A program made the position numbers and the translations under genes. DNA of 64,000 nucleotides from Branchiostoma floridae. Its lineage: Eukaryota; Chordata; Leptocardii; Amphioxiformes; Branchiostomatidae. The notes beneath the pieces are model-generated. The model saw nothing but the letters and a program-made list of their open reading frames with translations, was not told the origin of the DNA and searched no databases. The stretch is taken from contig NC_049994.1 in the NCBI RefSeq assembly GCF_000003815.2, positions 16,166,523 through 16,230,522 of the forward strand, given 5' to 3'. Shown here piece by piece: positions 1-13,500 of this stretch. How positions within the stretch are numbered: position 1 is the first letter of the stretch; every line of letters begins with the position of its first letter.

Positions 1-292
1 ACTGAGTAATGTTTATCCTAAAATTGTCTTTGGAATCATAAAAAAGCAGGTGATCTCAAGCAAGTTTAGATCACTGACACAACAGTGTATGTACAATGAA
101 CAGTGGACAACGCTTCAATTGACTGCATCCTAAGGACTGCAACGCTTTCCAATAGCATGCATGTCAGGTATAGCGATACTGAAAGCAAAGATTTGAACTC
201 CAGAGGCAGGGCCGCTAACCACTGGACTACACTCTTGCTTCATGCACTTTTGATAAGTTTTGACAAGTTTTTGGCACCCTACTGTTGGACCT

Positions 293-545
293 ACCTGTTT
301 CTGTACTTCAGCTGTGAGCATGCATGTCGGGTGAGCCACACAGCCAAGATACGGACTCACAGCTTCTTAGTCTACAGGCAGGGTTGCTAACCTCTGGTCT
401 ATGCTTGCTACACACACTTTGGAACCTTACTGTTTTTTATTTATTAGGAAATGTGAAAAGTACATTACACAGACTCTCAGGCAGCATTGTTGGACATACA
501 TGTACCCTACTTTTGGAACTACCTGTTTCTGTACTTTGTGCCAGG
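293..545 (-). repeat. Partial copies of the 3' edge of the WHEP exon
   Basis: Bases 293-320 repeat the last ~25 bases of exon 866-958 plus donor (coding LTAEVQKQ, then GTAGGT). A shorter copy lies near 527-545. Both are on the minus strand, downstream of the real exon. Confidence 0.65.
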
Positions 546-600
546 GCAGTTTGTCTCAATGATATTTACCAGTCCTATCTCCGAAGTACCTGAAACTTAT

Positions 601-777
601 GTTACAATTTAAGACTTTATATCCGTACACAAATTAAAGCGCTTAGTAATTTCCAGAACGGAAGTGTGACTTAGGTTTTGGGTCATTACACTTGAGAAGG
701 ATCAGAGGACTGATCGAAAGCTTGTTGGTAAGCGCTTTAATTTGTGTACGGATACAAAGAAAGTCTTAAATTGTAAC
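601..777. mobile_element. Long-palindrome MITE, copy 1
   Basis: The first ~45 and last ~45 bases are inverted repeats (GTTACAATTTAAGACTTT at one end, AAAGTCTTAAATTGTAAC at the other) with an inner GTACACAAATTAAAGCGCTT arm. No coding capacity. It lies in MARS 3' intronic DNA. A second copy is at about 10733-10970, and the flanking ACCGTCACAGATGAA motif is found inverted beside it. Confidence 0.8.
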
Positions 778-865
778 ATAATGTTGACTACCGTCACAGA
801 TGAACTTACATTCAAGTACCTGAAACTTACATGAGAAGACTTTACAAACATATCGTTGAACGTAC

Positions 866-1542
866 CTGTTTTTGTACTTCAGCTGTGAGCCTGTCCACCT
901 CAGCCTGGTCCACTTTAACAGGTGCAGCATTCTGCACAGGTGGGGCAGCAGTCTTACTCTGCAGGGAGAGGACAGGACAAGGAGTCTGAGATATCATTAC
1001 ATTCTTTGCATCCAAGAGTAGAGTGTCACCAACATACCAATTTATATATTAGCTCCTTTGTTCTTTTTTTAAAGCAAATATCAAGCAATATGAAAACAGA
1101 CAGCTGTGAAAAAACTTGAATTTGGTCGTTTTCAATCTCTGAAACTGTGTGTACAGCTACAAGCGTGTAGACTTTATCTCAAAGATAATTCTGTTTTCAC
1201 GTTGATCTTCTGTAGTACTGTTAGTAGTTTTTTAAACCCAAGTATTGACAAATTTAGCTTTGCTATTCTCAAATAAAGTTCTTTTTGATCAAGTAGCAAT
1301 TTCATTTCTTATCATCTTTTTTTCTTTACAATCCTATAGCTTCTCAAGTTGGCATCCAATGATGCTTTTTTAAGGTGAATAGATGTCATTTCAATCCTGT
1401 TAAAAAATCACCAAGAAAATTTCTCTTCACTTTTCACACCTACCTTCTTGTCTTTTTCCTGTCTCTCCATCTGTGTGCCAGCAAATTTCTTCTTCAGTTC
1501 AGCCATAGTGGAGGCCTCTATCTTCTGGAACAGTGGGCTGGG
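866..1542 (-). CDS. MARS1: MARS C-terminal linker and start of WHEP domain
   Basis: Exon 1444-1542 codes for [20 protein letters not shown] and a lysine-rich end; PLFQK matches the segment after the anticodon domain in human MARS1. Exon 866-958 (31 codons, phase 0 on both sides) has an alanine/proline linker followed by [16 protein letters not shown], the first helix of a WHEP domain, which in animals binds tRNA and assembles synthetase complexes. The second WHEP helix is not in positions 1-865, so it should lie left of the window. Confidence 0.85.
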
Positions 1543-4500
1543 CTGCAGGAGAGAAGACAGAACTTTTCATCGATTTTCTTATGTGAAAAGTGGTCTTCTT
1601 TAAACTATAGGACTGTACAGGTGCAAGTTAAAACATTTGATGAATAAATCACACAATAACATGCGTGAAATTTCACAGTTCAGCAGTACTTATTTCATAC
1701 CTCTACAAAAGACACCATTCCAGAAATATCTAGACAGTTGTTCATTTCCTTTCTCGTTTACAGTCATAGTTTAAACCACTGACAGTATAAGAAGCTCTTG
1801 GTTTACAACTGACAACTATAATATTATGAATTTCTAAATATGGAAAAAAATTATTTACAAGGGGAACAAATAAATTCTAGGGTATGGCTATGCCTAAAAC
1901 GTGTACATTTCACATTTGATACCTTTCCAATCTTGTGTCCGGCTTGTAGTTGACACACAAATGTGTCTGTGAGGATGTTGACCTCAGCGGGGGCCTGTAG
2001 CTGTTGCTGGATGGTGTGACTGGTAGCAGGCATGTACGGCTGAACCATCACTGACAGGAGACAGGCCACGTTAGCGGCCAAACCGATCACAGTTCCTGCT
2101 CGCGCTCTGAAGGGAAAAACATACACACACAACCGTAAGTGTAAGTGTTCGCAGTGTGGAAGCTTGTTGCTGGATGGTGTGACTAGTAGCAGGCATGTGC
2201 GGCAGGACCATCATAGACAGCAGACAGGCCATGTTAGCGGCCAGACCGATCACTGTCCCTGCTCGTGCTCTGAAGGGAAAAACATACAACTGTAAGTTTC
2301 AAAGTGTTTGCAGTGTGGGGGCCTGTAGCTGTTGCTGAATAGTGTTACTAGTGGCAGGCATGTACGGCTGCACCATCACTGACAGAAGACAGGCCACAGT
2401 TCCTGCTCGTGCTCTGTGGGGAAGGAATATTCCAGTTTGTGAGAGGAATAAAAGAGTATACCAAACACTATTCCACAACCATTTATCAACAGCATCACTA
2501 CTGTAGTTACCCATGACTATGACCCAGGGTTGTAGTTACAACACACACACAAACAGATAGAGACACACTCACATGCAAATACACACACACAGATACTCAT
2601 ACAGACACACAAACATACAATACAGACACACAAACACTCTTACAAACAATCACAGACACACACATACACATACACACACCACACATACACATACACACAC
2701 CACACATACACACACGCACACACACAAAGAACAGACAAACACACACACATACAGGGACAAACTCACACACACACACACACACACAGACACACATGCACAC
2801 AAACAAACAAACACACACACACTCACGCACACACACAGAGTTGTACTTACTTCTCGCCCGGGTTGCCCTTGACCAGTACCCAGGGTTTCTGTCCCTGGAT
2901 GTACTGGTTACCCAGACGAGAGATGTTCAGGATTCGTACCAAACCCTCCCTCAGTCTGAAAAACAACAGCGGAAACCATTATTTTGACTGGTAAAATGAT
3001 TGAAGACAAACCAAAGCAATATCTCAATCCTATTTTGATTACTCAGTTGTTTACTCAGGAACACAAAGACAGAAATGTTAGGCTAAGCATAAAAGTTCAC
3101 CTGATATGGTATATCGTAAGGAAAGAGTTCAAAAACATGTCAAAGACATGTATTTTTTCCAACACATTTGGGATGGACTCTGTAACTAGTCCTTCCACCT
3201 CCTATTAACTGAGAAGATCAGAAGACTGATCTAAAATTCCATGAGTGACTGTGAGCCCAGTTTCTTTGTGTTGGAAAACAGTTCTATTTTCAAAATACTG
3301 AAAGTTGAACTCTCCTACAAAGATAGAAACATTAAAAGATCTTCAAATAGTTTTTACACCAACCTGACTTTCTCCAGACACTGTATGAAGGCCTGCAGTT
3401 CCCTGTTGACCTGAGCTAACAGCTGTCCGTCATCTTCTGTCACATCTACAGCTGGTATCACGCCTTGGAAGAAGTTACTCACAAACATCAGGGCCCTGCA
3501 GAGAAATACAAGTCAAAGTCAAAGTCCTTTCTGCGCCTGATGGCCCATCTCCATTTCAGTAGCCCTTGGGCCACACAACTTTGTGCAATCACTACACACA
3601 ACAGCTGGCTAGTCCACTGGTAGTGATGTGTGTTCAGCTTCCATTCTCTTTCCCAAATGCTGAGTGCTAAGCAGAGAAAGCAGCATGTACATGTACCATT
3701 TTCAAAGTATTTGATGATATCACTTAGCCGGGGATCAAACTCACGACCTACCAAATGATAGGCGAACACTCTACCCACTCGGCAAATGCACTCGGTGCAG
3801 GGAAATACAGAGTGATACAAATGCTTTCTATCTCCTCCGTTCAATTGAAGATAGCAGACTTCACCCCTTTACCCAATATACCATAGAGCTGTAGACAAAA
3901 ATAGCAGCACTGAGGATGTATGGCAATGCTGTGTTGCATACTTTGGGAATTCTGATTCTAAACAAATATTGGTACTCATAAGAGACACATACTGTAATTC
4001 CTGATTTTTTCACTGTACTGTTATGTTCACGGTTTTCACTGTGAACACTGTAACGTGAACTTATCATTACTGATAACAAATAATATAAGAGACTTTTTCA
4101 TGTCCACATGCAGGAAACGTGAACATTTAGTTCCGAGAACAAGTTAAATTTCTCAGACCGTGAAAATTTGGTACCGAGAAGACAAAGTGAATTACAGTAC
4201 AAAGATAGACAAGCCAAGAGTGTCTTCAACATTTTAGCAGGTCTTTGGTATGACCTAGCAAGCAGGGCTATACCCTACAACCTAGTAAGCACTCTACGCC
4301 AGTTTCCTCACTACTAAGCAATCCTGACTGTCCCAGTAGGGCTCGTGGTTAACTATGTCCCGATGTCCCGGGGCCACTAAAATTTAGGCCGGGACAACTG
4401 AAAAATCTTTTTGGGACACTTTTGGGACAATAGGAAAATAATCAACGAATCAACATCAGAATGTCCGATCTCCCCGCGGCCCGCGGTTGTCAGGCGTGCG

Positions 4501-7500
4501 TACTCTGACTTACAGTTGTTGTAATACATAATTTCTGAAAATAGGGTTGGGACAGTCCATCCTCACTTCGGGACAGTTGAAATTCATTTTTGGGACAATG
4601 CTGGGACAGTAGGGAAAAAAGTCAATTTTGAGGCCTGCCCAGTAGCTCACCTATTGACGAAGTTGCCCAGGTTGTTGAGAAGCTCGCTGTTGTTCTTGGT
4701 CATGAAGTCTTCCCAACTGAAGGTGCTGTCCTGTGGTAGGAGGTAAAAATAAGGTTGGGTTCTTTTTTTTAATTTTTTTTTTATTGGGTTTTCAAATAAA
4801 CAAAGATAAAGAAGAGTTGGGGGACCATCCAACAAAATGACAGCAAAAATAACAAAAGTGATTTCAATATAGCCATAACAATAATGAACTTAGATTCAAA
4901 AAATAATATGAGAACTTAAAACTGTAACAGTAATGAACTTGGATTCAACAGTGATATAACAGATCTCAAACCATAACAATGATGAACTTAGATTCAAAGT
5001 AATATAACTGAGATCTCAAACCATAACAATAATGAACTTAGATTCAAAAGTAATATAACTGAGTTCTCAAACCATAACAATAATGTCTATGAACTTAGAT
5101 CTAAAAAAAATAATAATATAACTGAGATATCAAACCATAACAGTAATGAGCTTAGCTTAACAACCAATATGACTTTTTCTTCATATCTGTACATCCCCCC
5201 TGGAAGAGTTACAGGGAGGGAAGGCAAATCAGCACCAAGGCCAGATGGGTCCTTTCCTTGGTTCTGAAAGTGTTGTGATTGTTGCCTTATAATGTAAGGG
5301 AAATCGTGCTCTTTCAAATGACATTTGAAATTCAACTGTATGTTCAGCAGAAAAAAGTTAAAAATTGGATTTTCAACATGGCCGCCTTCAAATCTGGAAA
5401 CTACTTCCTAATGTAAACTGACCAGTGGCTACATTCAACAGGGCTTAATGAACTCTACATTGTATAGAAGCAGCACAATTCTATAGCCTTTTTCCTACAA
5501 GAAATCATCAGATAACACGAGAAACTTTGTACCTGACTCTCTGGTCGGACAAACAGCAGGTAGAACCTGTAGATGTCTGCAGGTATCCCAGTGTCCTTTG
5601 CATTGTTACCAAACACGCCCACGCCGCGACTCTTGGAGAACTTCCCATCTTCGTAGTTCAGGTACTCTGGAATATTACAGGAGAAACATGTCATGAAAAT
5701 ACTTGTGACAGTTTCTACTACATCTCCTGCTCAAAGATTAAATTTATTCACTTACCTGTACAATTACAACAATGTACTGTCCCTTTTACTACCACACAAG
5801 GCAAGTTTATGCATTCAAGTTCAGACACTCAATTTGTATAGTCTTCATTTTATTTCTGTTATTACCTCCATGAAATGTCATGGAGGTTATATTTTACCCA
5901 GCGTTTGTCTGTCTGTGTGTCTGTGTGTTTGTAAACAAGATAACTCAAGAACGGTTGGATGGATTGGTTTCATACTTGGTGTGTTGGTAGGGTGTGATGA
6001 AAGCTGGAAATGATTAGATTTTGGGCCCCCTAGCGGCTTTCCTTGGTACTGCAGCTCAACTTCCGGGTTTGCTATCTCGGTGTTCTGAGCATGCTATGGT
6101 CACGATTTTGGGGTGTTAGATAGCTCTTGTGCTCAGAAAGAAATGACATAAGTTTGAGCCCCCTAGCGTCCGGTTTGGGATAGCAGGGGCATTTTTGTCA
6201 AAAACTTCTGAAGACGATAACTCAAGAAGGGAATAACGGATTTTTATGATTTTTTATATGCAGGTACCTTAGATAATGTTGTACAAGATAAAATACTAAT
6301 TATGCAAAATAGGAGTACATTTGCATAATTAATGAGAATATTCTATCATAGCAGTTTTTTCAATGTATCTCTTGTCCCGGACGTGATATGGTCGTGAAAT
6401 TTGGGTGGTAGATAGCTTTAAGCGTCATGACAAAGTGGGGCAAGTTTCAGTCCCCTAACAATTAATTGTAGAACTGCAGGGGCATTTTTGTCAAGACACT
6501 CCAAAGAGGATAACTGCAGAAAGGAACGACGGATTGCCTGCATTTTAGGTATGCAGGTAGCTTGGGCAAAGATGTTCATAATGATATGCATTTTATACAA
6601 ATGAGGACTTAATTTGCATAATTAATGAGTAAATTGTATAATTCCATTGTTTGCAATAACTGGACTTCGATAAATGTAACACTTGTTAATTATAATCAGT
6701 GGAACATATGCAGATATCAAATATGCAAATGATGAACTTATTTGCATAATTTATGCAAAAATTGCAAACCAACTTAATGATTAATGATCTGAATTGGGAA
6801 TTTTACTTGTGACATGTTTACTGTACGTTTGTCAATGATGAACAACACCATGCATTAATCATGTTAATATTAAGTCATTTGCATGAAATTAACAAAAGCT
6901 CTAAATACTCATGGAGGTATGAGGTTGCCGAACTCTAGTTTCTTTAATTTCTTTATGAAAAAAATACCACAAAAGACAAGACCATAGCATGTACAGAACA
7001 AACAACATAAAAAAGACAGTAAGTAGCTGAGTAAGTTCTGCTGCAGTACCAAGAAAAATGGCTATATAGCCAGAAATCAACTTTGACCTTCATTCTGTCA
7101 ATCCACTAAATACAAGTATCATGATCAAAATCAATCAATAACTTCTTGAGTTATTCTATCCTATATATGCTGAAGCACAGACACATACACAACATGAATG
7201 AATGAATGAATGAATGGTTTATTAAAAAATGTAACCTCGCAGCCAGAGGCTGAATTATGTATACGGTACAGGCGTGGCAAAATAGCATGTCTCAACTTAT
7301 CATACACTTTAAAACTTTAAGACAATAAAATCGACTATTCCCACCGTTATCATCAGTTGTTAAGGAGGCGGACTAAATAACATCTCCTCATGGAGGTAAT
7401 AAAGAATATATAATTACCAGTAGCCTGTAGATGGTTGACAAGTGTGTAGTTATCCTCAGCACCCAGCAGACTACAGGGGAACACCACGCTGTGGAAAGGA

Positions 7501-10500
7501 ACGTTGTCCTTCGCCATGAAGTTGTACAACGTCACCTGTGATGAACACATCAAGGTAGAATATGAAGTTTTTAACTTTCATCCAACAGTAAGAAAAATCC
7601 CTCACCATACAAACTGCACAGTCCCATCAGCTTTCATTGATTTACAAGAGTGAGTAGTGTGCTTGTCATGCATTCAATAAGTTTGAGTTCAATCCATGGC
7701 CAAGTAATTTCTGCAGTATGGGTTCATCAGGTAACTATTTCTGCAGTATGGGTTCATCAGGGAACTATTTCTGCAGTATGAATTCATCAGGGCACTATTT
7801 CTGCTGTATGGGTTCATCAGGATAGCTATTTCTGCAGTATGGGTTCATCGGGTAACTATTTCTGCAGTATGGGTTCATCAGGTTAACTTAGTTACCATAC
7901 AAACTGTCCAGTCCCATTGGGTTTCAATGACCACTTGCAATGGCCAAGTGAGTTTTCATTTTTCCTTTGATAGGTTACATCTAAGTTCGATTGCCTGCCA
8001 TGTCATACCAAAGACTTTACAAAAGGTACACAGTGCTTTCTGCTTAGGACTCAGCATTTGTGGACTAGCCCCCTGCTATAGCTGTGTGGCCCAGGGCTAT
8101 TGAAACTGAACTGAACTCGAAACAACATAAGAAAGCAGAGTCAGGGGTGGGGTGATAGTCTGTACAAGGAGTGAATATGGTAATTTATATTCAAGTTTTA
8201 CTCTATTATAGTAGAAGCCATTTAATTGCACAATGGATAAACGCAAACCTCTGTTAACTGCACAAAATACCATGGTGGTGCGGTCCAGTTTAATAACTTC
8301 GCTTTGTTCCACCATTTGAATAATTGCATGAAATGCACTCTGGCAAATGGCGTGCGCAATTAAGCAGCTTCTACTGTAGTCTGTTTTCATCTTGTTATTG
8401 TTGGGCCGACTACTCACTCTTTGCAGCCAGGGGCTGAATTGCGAGGGTCTGGAGCGAGCTGCCATTCGGCTCAATACGACCTCAATACGACCTCAATACA
8501 ACCTCAATACGACCTCAATAGGACCTGAATGCGACCTCAATACGACTTCAATACGACCTCAATACGACTGTTGCTTGCTTCAATTTTGTCTCAACATATC
8601 TGAGAACAATTCAATAAGATAACTTGATGTGGTCTCACCTGTTGTGGATTCTTCCACCACTTCTCCCACTGGTCGGTGTAGTTAGCCGTTATAGACAGGT
8701 AGCCAATGGGAGCGTCAAACCACACGTAGAAAACCTAGAAAGACATTATGCATACAATATACTTTTAGCTGATGTTCTTGTTCAATCTTCATATCTACAT
8801 GTACATGTATCTCTTTCTCTCTATATCTGTAAGTACAAAATTCCTTCTACCTTTTCATTTAACCTCTTTAATTTTTATTTTCCAGCCTTGTCATTCATTT
8901 AGTCACTCACATTTTGCAATAATATAGCAATTCTCTTTCTCCTCCTCTCTCCCCTTCTTTTCCTCTTCTCTCTCTCTTTCCCTCTCATCCCTGTAGTTCA
9001 CTTACCTTTTCCGTGAACCCCTCCAGAGGCACTGGAGTTCCCCATTTCATGTCACTCATTCTTTCACCCTCTCCCTCCTTCCTTCTTTCACTCACTCATT
9101 CCATTTCTCTCTCCTCTTCCATTCCATACCTTTTCCATAAACCCCTCCAGAGGCACAGGAGTTCCCCACTTCATGTCACTTCTCACTCACTCACTCACTC
9201 CCTCCACTTCTCTAATTTTTCCCTCTCCCCCTCCATTCCATACCTTTTCCATGAACCCCTCTAAAGGCATGGAAGTTCCCCACCTCAGTTCACACAATAC
9301 TCACTCACTCAATCATTTACTCCATTTCTATTCCCCTTTAACTCTGACTTTCTAATATTCTTTCCCTCCCTCTCTCTCTATATATATATCCCTGAGGTTT
9401 GTCTTACCTTTTCCGTAAACCCCTCAAGAGGCACAGGAGTTCCCCACTTCAGGTCACGCGTGATGCAGCGGGGCTTCAGCCCATCCCTCACCCACGACCT
9501 TGTGATGACCTTGGCATTGTTGGACCAGTCGTCCGTCGGGTAGATGGTGTGAGATAAGCTGACAGGGCGGGCTCCAACTGGGCAAACAGGGAGGATTGAA
9601 CCATCGTTATCGTTATCGGGAGGGCCAACTACTCTCTCTTCACAGACAGAGGCTGAATACTGAGGAGCTTACAATCACACAGTACCCATTACCATGGTAC
9701 TGAAAATTCTGAAATATTCTATGAAGCAGACATAGAGATATTGGTTTCATGCATGAGAGAGGTGAGGTAAACTACAAAACAACCCGACACACTTTTGAGT
9801 ATATCAAAGAATGTTTATATCTCACAAACAATAGTGTGAACAAGAGTTCAGAGACCTCATACCTACACGAAAATTCAGTTTTTTTGTAAATTTCCTGTTT
9901 TATATTGTCTAATTGATTATGCAAATATCACTGTAGTAAGCGAAAATCTATTTTAAATGATGGCCTTCTCTACAAAGAAGTCGACCCGCAGATAGCAAGT
10001 CAACCCGCAGGTAGCAAGTCAGCCCGCAGGTAGCAAGTCAACCCTGCCGCCAGCAAGTCAACCCTGCAGCAAGCAAGTCAACCCCGCATTAAGCAAGTCA
10101 ACCCCGCAGCAAGCAAGTCAACCCCGCAGCAAGCAAGTCAACCCCGCAGCAAGCAAGTCAACCCCGCATTAAGCAAGTCAACCCCGCAGCAAGCAAGTCA
10201 ACCCCGCAGCAAGCAAGTCAACCCCACAGCAAGCAAGTCAACCCCGCAGCCAGCAAGTCAACCCCGCAGCAAGCAAGTCAACCCCGCAGCAAGCAAGTCA
10301 ACCCTTCAGCAAGCAAGTCAACCCCGCAGCCAGCAAGTCAACCCTGCAGCAAGTAAGTCAACCCCGCAGCAAGCAAGTCAACCCCGCAGTAAGCAAGTCA
10401 ACCCCGCCGCCAGCAAGTCAACCCTGCAGCAAGTAAGTCTACCCTGCAGCCAGCAAGTCAACCCCACAGCAAGCAAGTCAACCCCGCAGTAAGCAAGTCA

Positions 10501-13500
10501 ACCCTGCAGCAAGCAAGTCAACCCTGCAGCAAGTAAGTCAACCCTGCAGCCAGCAAGTTGCTTCCTGATTTTCTGCAAAAAATTCAAGTCTCACCTTGGG
10601 CAGGTCCAGAAAGAGATGTTCTGATGTCTGCACCACTGGCGTCTTACTGCATAGCTTACATCTGGGTTTCTGTGGACAATAGAACAGACACAACTTGAAT
10701 GTAAATTCATCTGTGACGGTAGTTAACATAATGATACAATTTTAAGACTTTTTATCCGTACACAAAACAAGCTTTCGATCAGTCCTCTGATCCTTCTCAA
10801 GCTGTAATGACCCAAAACCTAAGTCAGTAAAGGGTCAAAGGTACTTGGTAGTCGGTATCGGCCCCCGTCTCGGTTAAGGTCATTACAACTTGAGAGGGAT
10901 CAGAGGACTGATCGAAAGCTTGTTGGTAAGCGCTTTATTTTGTGTACGGATAAAAAGTCCTAAAATTGAATCAGAACAGGCACAAGACACAACTCATAGC
11001 CCTGCAGTTTGCATATGTGTCTTACTTATATTACAATACGATGACATGCCTCTTTATTTGGGAACAACAGTGGGACTTGGGATACTCTACTAGTGCACTA
11101 GCACTTGCCATCGTGTAGTCCATGTTACAACTTATAGACCATGGTGGAAGCATACTACAATTTGTACAAACAAACAGTTGTGTATGGATCACTACCAAAA
11201 GTCTCTACAAAAGTGAAACAGCGTCGGCTGTGCCTTGCGGGGTATGTCGCTCGTGGCAACGAACCAGCTGACTCTTGTTGTGGTCCCCCGACACTAAGAG
11301 AAGGGTTGGCCACCCAAACACAACTCATTGAGGCAGAAACAGGGCTGGAAAGGCAAAGGCTTCTCTCTGCGATGAAAGACAAGCAGTTCTGAAAGACTAA
11401 ACTCGTCTGTTCCACCTCACAAGAGGATGAATGATGATGATGAGCATTTGCCTTGCATTGAAATTTCATCCCTGACCAAGTTAAACTAAGGACTTTAAAA
11501 ATGGTACATGAACATGCTGATTTCTTTGCATCAGTTATAACATGGCACTACAACGAAGAGACCTACACTTAAGCTATGGAGGCTCTTTAATGATACGGGA
11601 CAGATCTGACTCATTCTAAGACTGAGGAGCTAATGGTTCTCCAAGCGGTTTTCCAGAAACTGCATATTCTGGAGCTAAACTAAGAAGAAAACCTATGATT
11701 TGCATATCATTTCAAGGCCTCATTTGCTGTCTGGTCACATTAAACCTGAACTGGAAGTGACCTTAACAAACAGAAGAAGAATTTTGGCACAAACCTTGAG
11801 TTCAGTTGCGTTGATGAGTTTGCCACATTTGTCACACTGGTCGCCCCTGGCGTCGTCATAGTTACACAGCGGACACGTCCCCTCGACAAACCTGTCAGCC
11901 AGGAACCTAAAAACAAACACAAACAGTTTCCATGGTTACACAGTGGACAATGTACTATCAGTATTCATTACTAGTCTCAGGCTGATAAATCACATCTAAA
12001 GTGCGATAAAAGATGAAATTGTGTAGTTCAGTATTATTTGTTTGTGTAACATTGTACATGTACCAATTTAAAACAAACATATTAGTATTACATGGTGGAC
12101 ATCTTTACATGCTGCATTGAAGCTTTGTCAAATTGTGTAACGTTTACTTAACAGTTTATACATATTGCTGTTGTTGCTAATCATTTTATGATACATGGAT
12201 GCCACCTAACAGAACCTAGAAGCAACGCTAGTTCAACTTTATCCACTGGGTAACCTTTATCCGTTATATACGAAATCGGAGTATTCAGGGATATCAAGTT
12301 GACTGAAAGGCGAATCAGACTGAAATGCTATGAAAATATTGAAAATTGAAAGCAACAGCCATCGACTAGGACAGTCCCTAGCTCGTTTCTAAATACAACG
12401 GATATACATGTAGGTTACCATGTGGATAAAGGTAAACTACCGTTACTGCAAAACTCTCCTCCTTAATTAGTGTGATACATTGTGTGAAAATGTAAATGTT
12501 CTTAAGACCCACTTGTCACATTGTTGGCACTTGAGCTGCTCTACAGTTTCTGTCAGAAGGAAATTCCTTTTGTGGAGTCTCCAGAAAATGTCCTGGGCTA
12601 TCCTGGAAAAAAAAAGACAAAAAGACTGAGTATAAAACCTGGCCTACATACTTAGATAGTTAGTCATCCATTGCCAACTACACATAGGGTAAAGAAGACA
12701 AAAATTGTTCCAGCAGCTTTTTTTGGTACATGTAACTAAGTCATGTGCAGTTGGTGCTTTACAAATGACATATAAATTACTCTGGTGTGTTACGCCGAAG
12801 GGCAGTTATACTGGCTATATAGATACAGATACAGAATGATACTCATCTTGCTGCATCTTTACTTACTCAGTCTGCTGTGGTGTAGTGGTCCTCCCAAAGA
12901 AGTCGAAGCCAATTTCGAACCACTGGTAAATCTCCGAGTGGATCTTGTTGTACTTGTCGCAGATCTGCTGCGGTGTGAGACCTTCCTCCAACGCTTTCGT
13001 CTCCGTGGCCGTGCCGTACTCGTCTGTACCGCAGATGTACAGGGTGTTCCAGTTTCGTAACCGACAGAACCTGATTGAAAAAAAAAAGGTCACTGAAGAG
13101 CTAAGTCTTCCACTGTTCGTGACAGAGAAGACCAACACTATGTACAGTATTTACAGGTTTATTGTACTGGGGACATTCCCCTAGCTCTTGCTGACAAGCA
13201 CGAAGAACAGTAGACCACGGCTTAACCACTGCAACACGCACTCTACTTATTGCCACTGTGACTGTTATTTCACAGGAAATATCAAAGAGGAGAAAGAGCT
13301 TAATAGTGTTCTCATTGGTTTGTCACAGTTGATCTCATGTCATCAACTTACTTCTGACTGAAGTCAGGAGGCAATTAAGGTGTCATCACACTATACACTC
13401 AGTCATGGGACATAGTGACTATAAGCAATTACTAGTTATCAGGGCTTGAAATACTTTTTTCTGCATACCTGCACTCACTGGTGCAGGTAACATTGAAAAT

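Noticed and set aside
2573-2872. Open frames of His/Thr or Cys/Val repeats across the CA tract
   Set aside because: Translation of a microsatellite on both strands; no gene signal.
3488-3844. 118-codon minus-strand frame
   Set aside because: Lies in a tRNA-derived SINE and overlaps the MARS exon border; no protein similarity seen.
8392-8622. 76-codon frame rich in LNTTSI repeats
   Set aside because: Translation of the 12-bp tandem repeat.
9972-10560. CRISPR-like regular array
   Set aside because: 20-base units are directly joined with no variable spacers, in a eukaryotic intron; it is a minisatellite.
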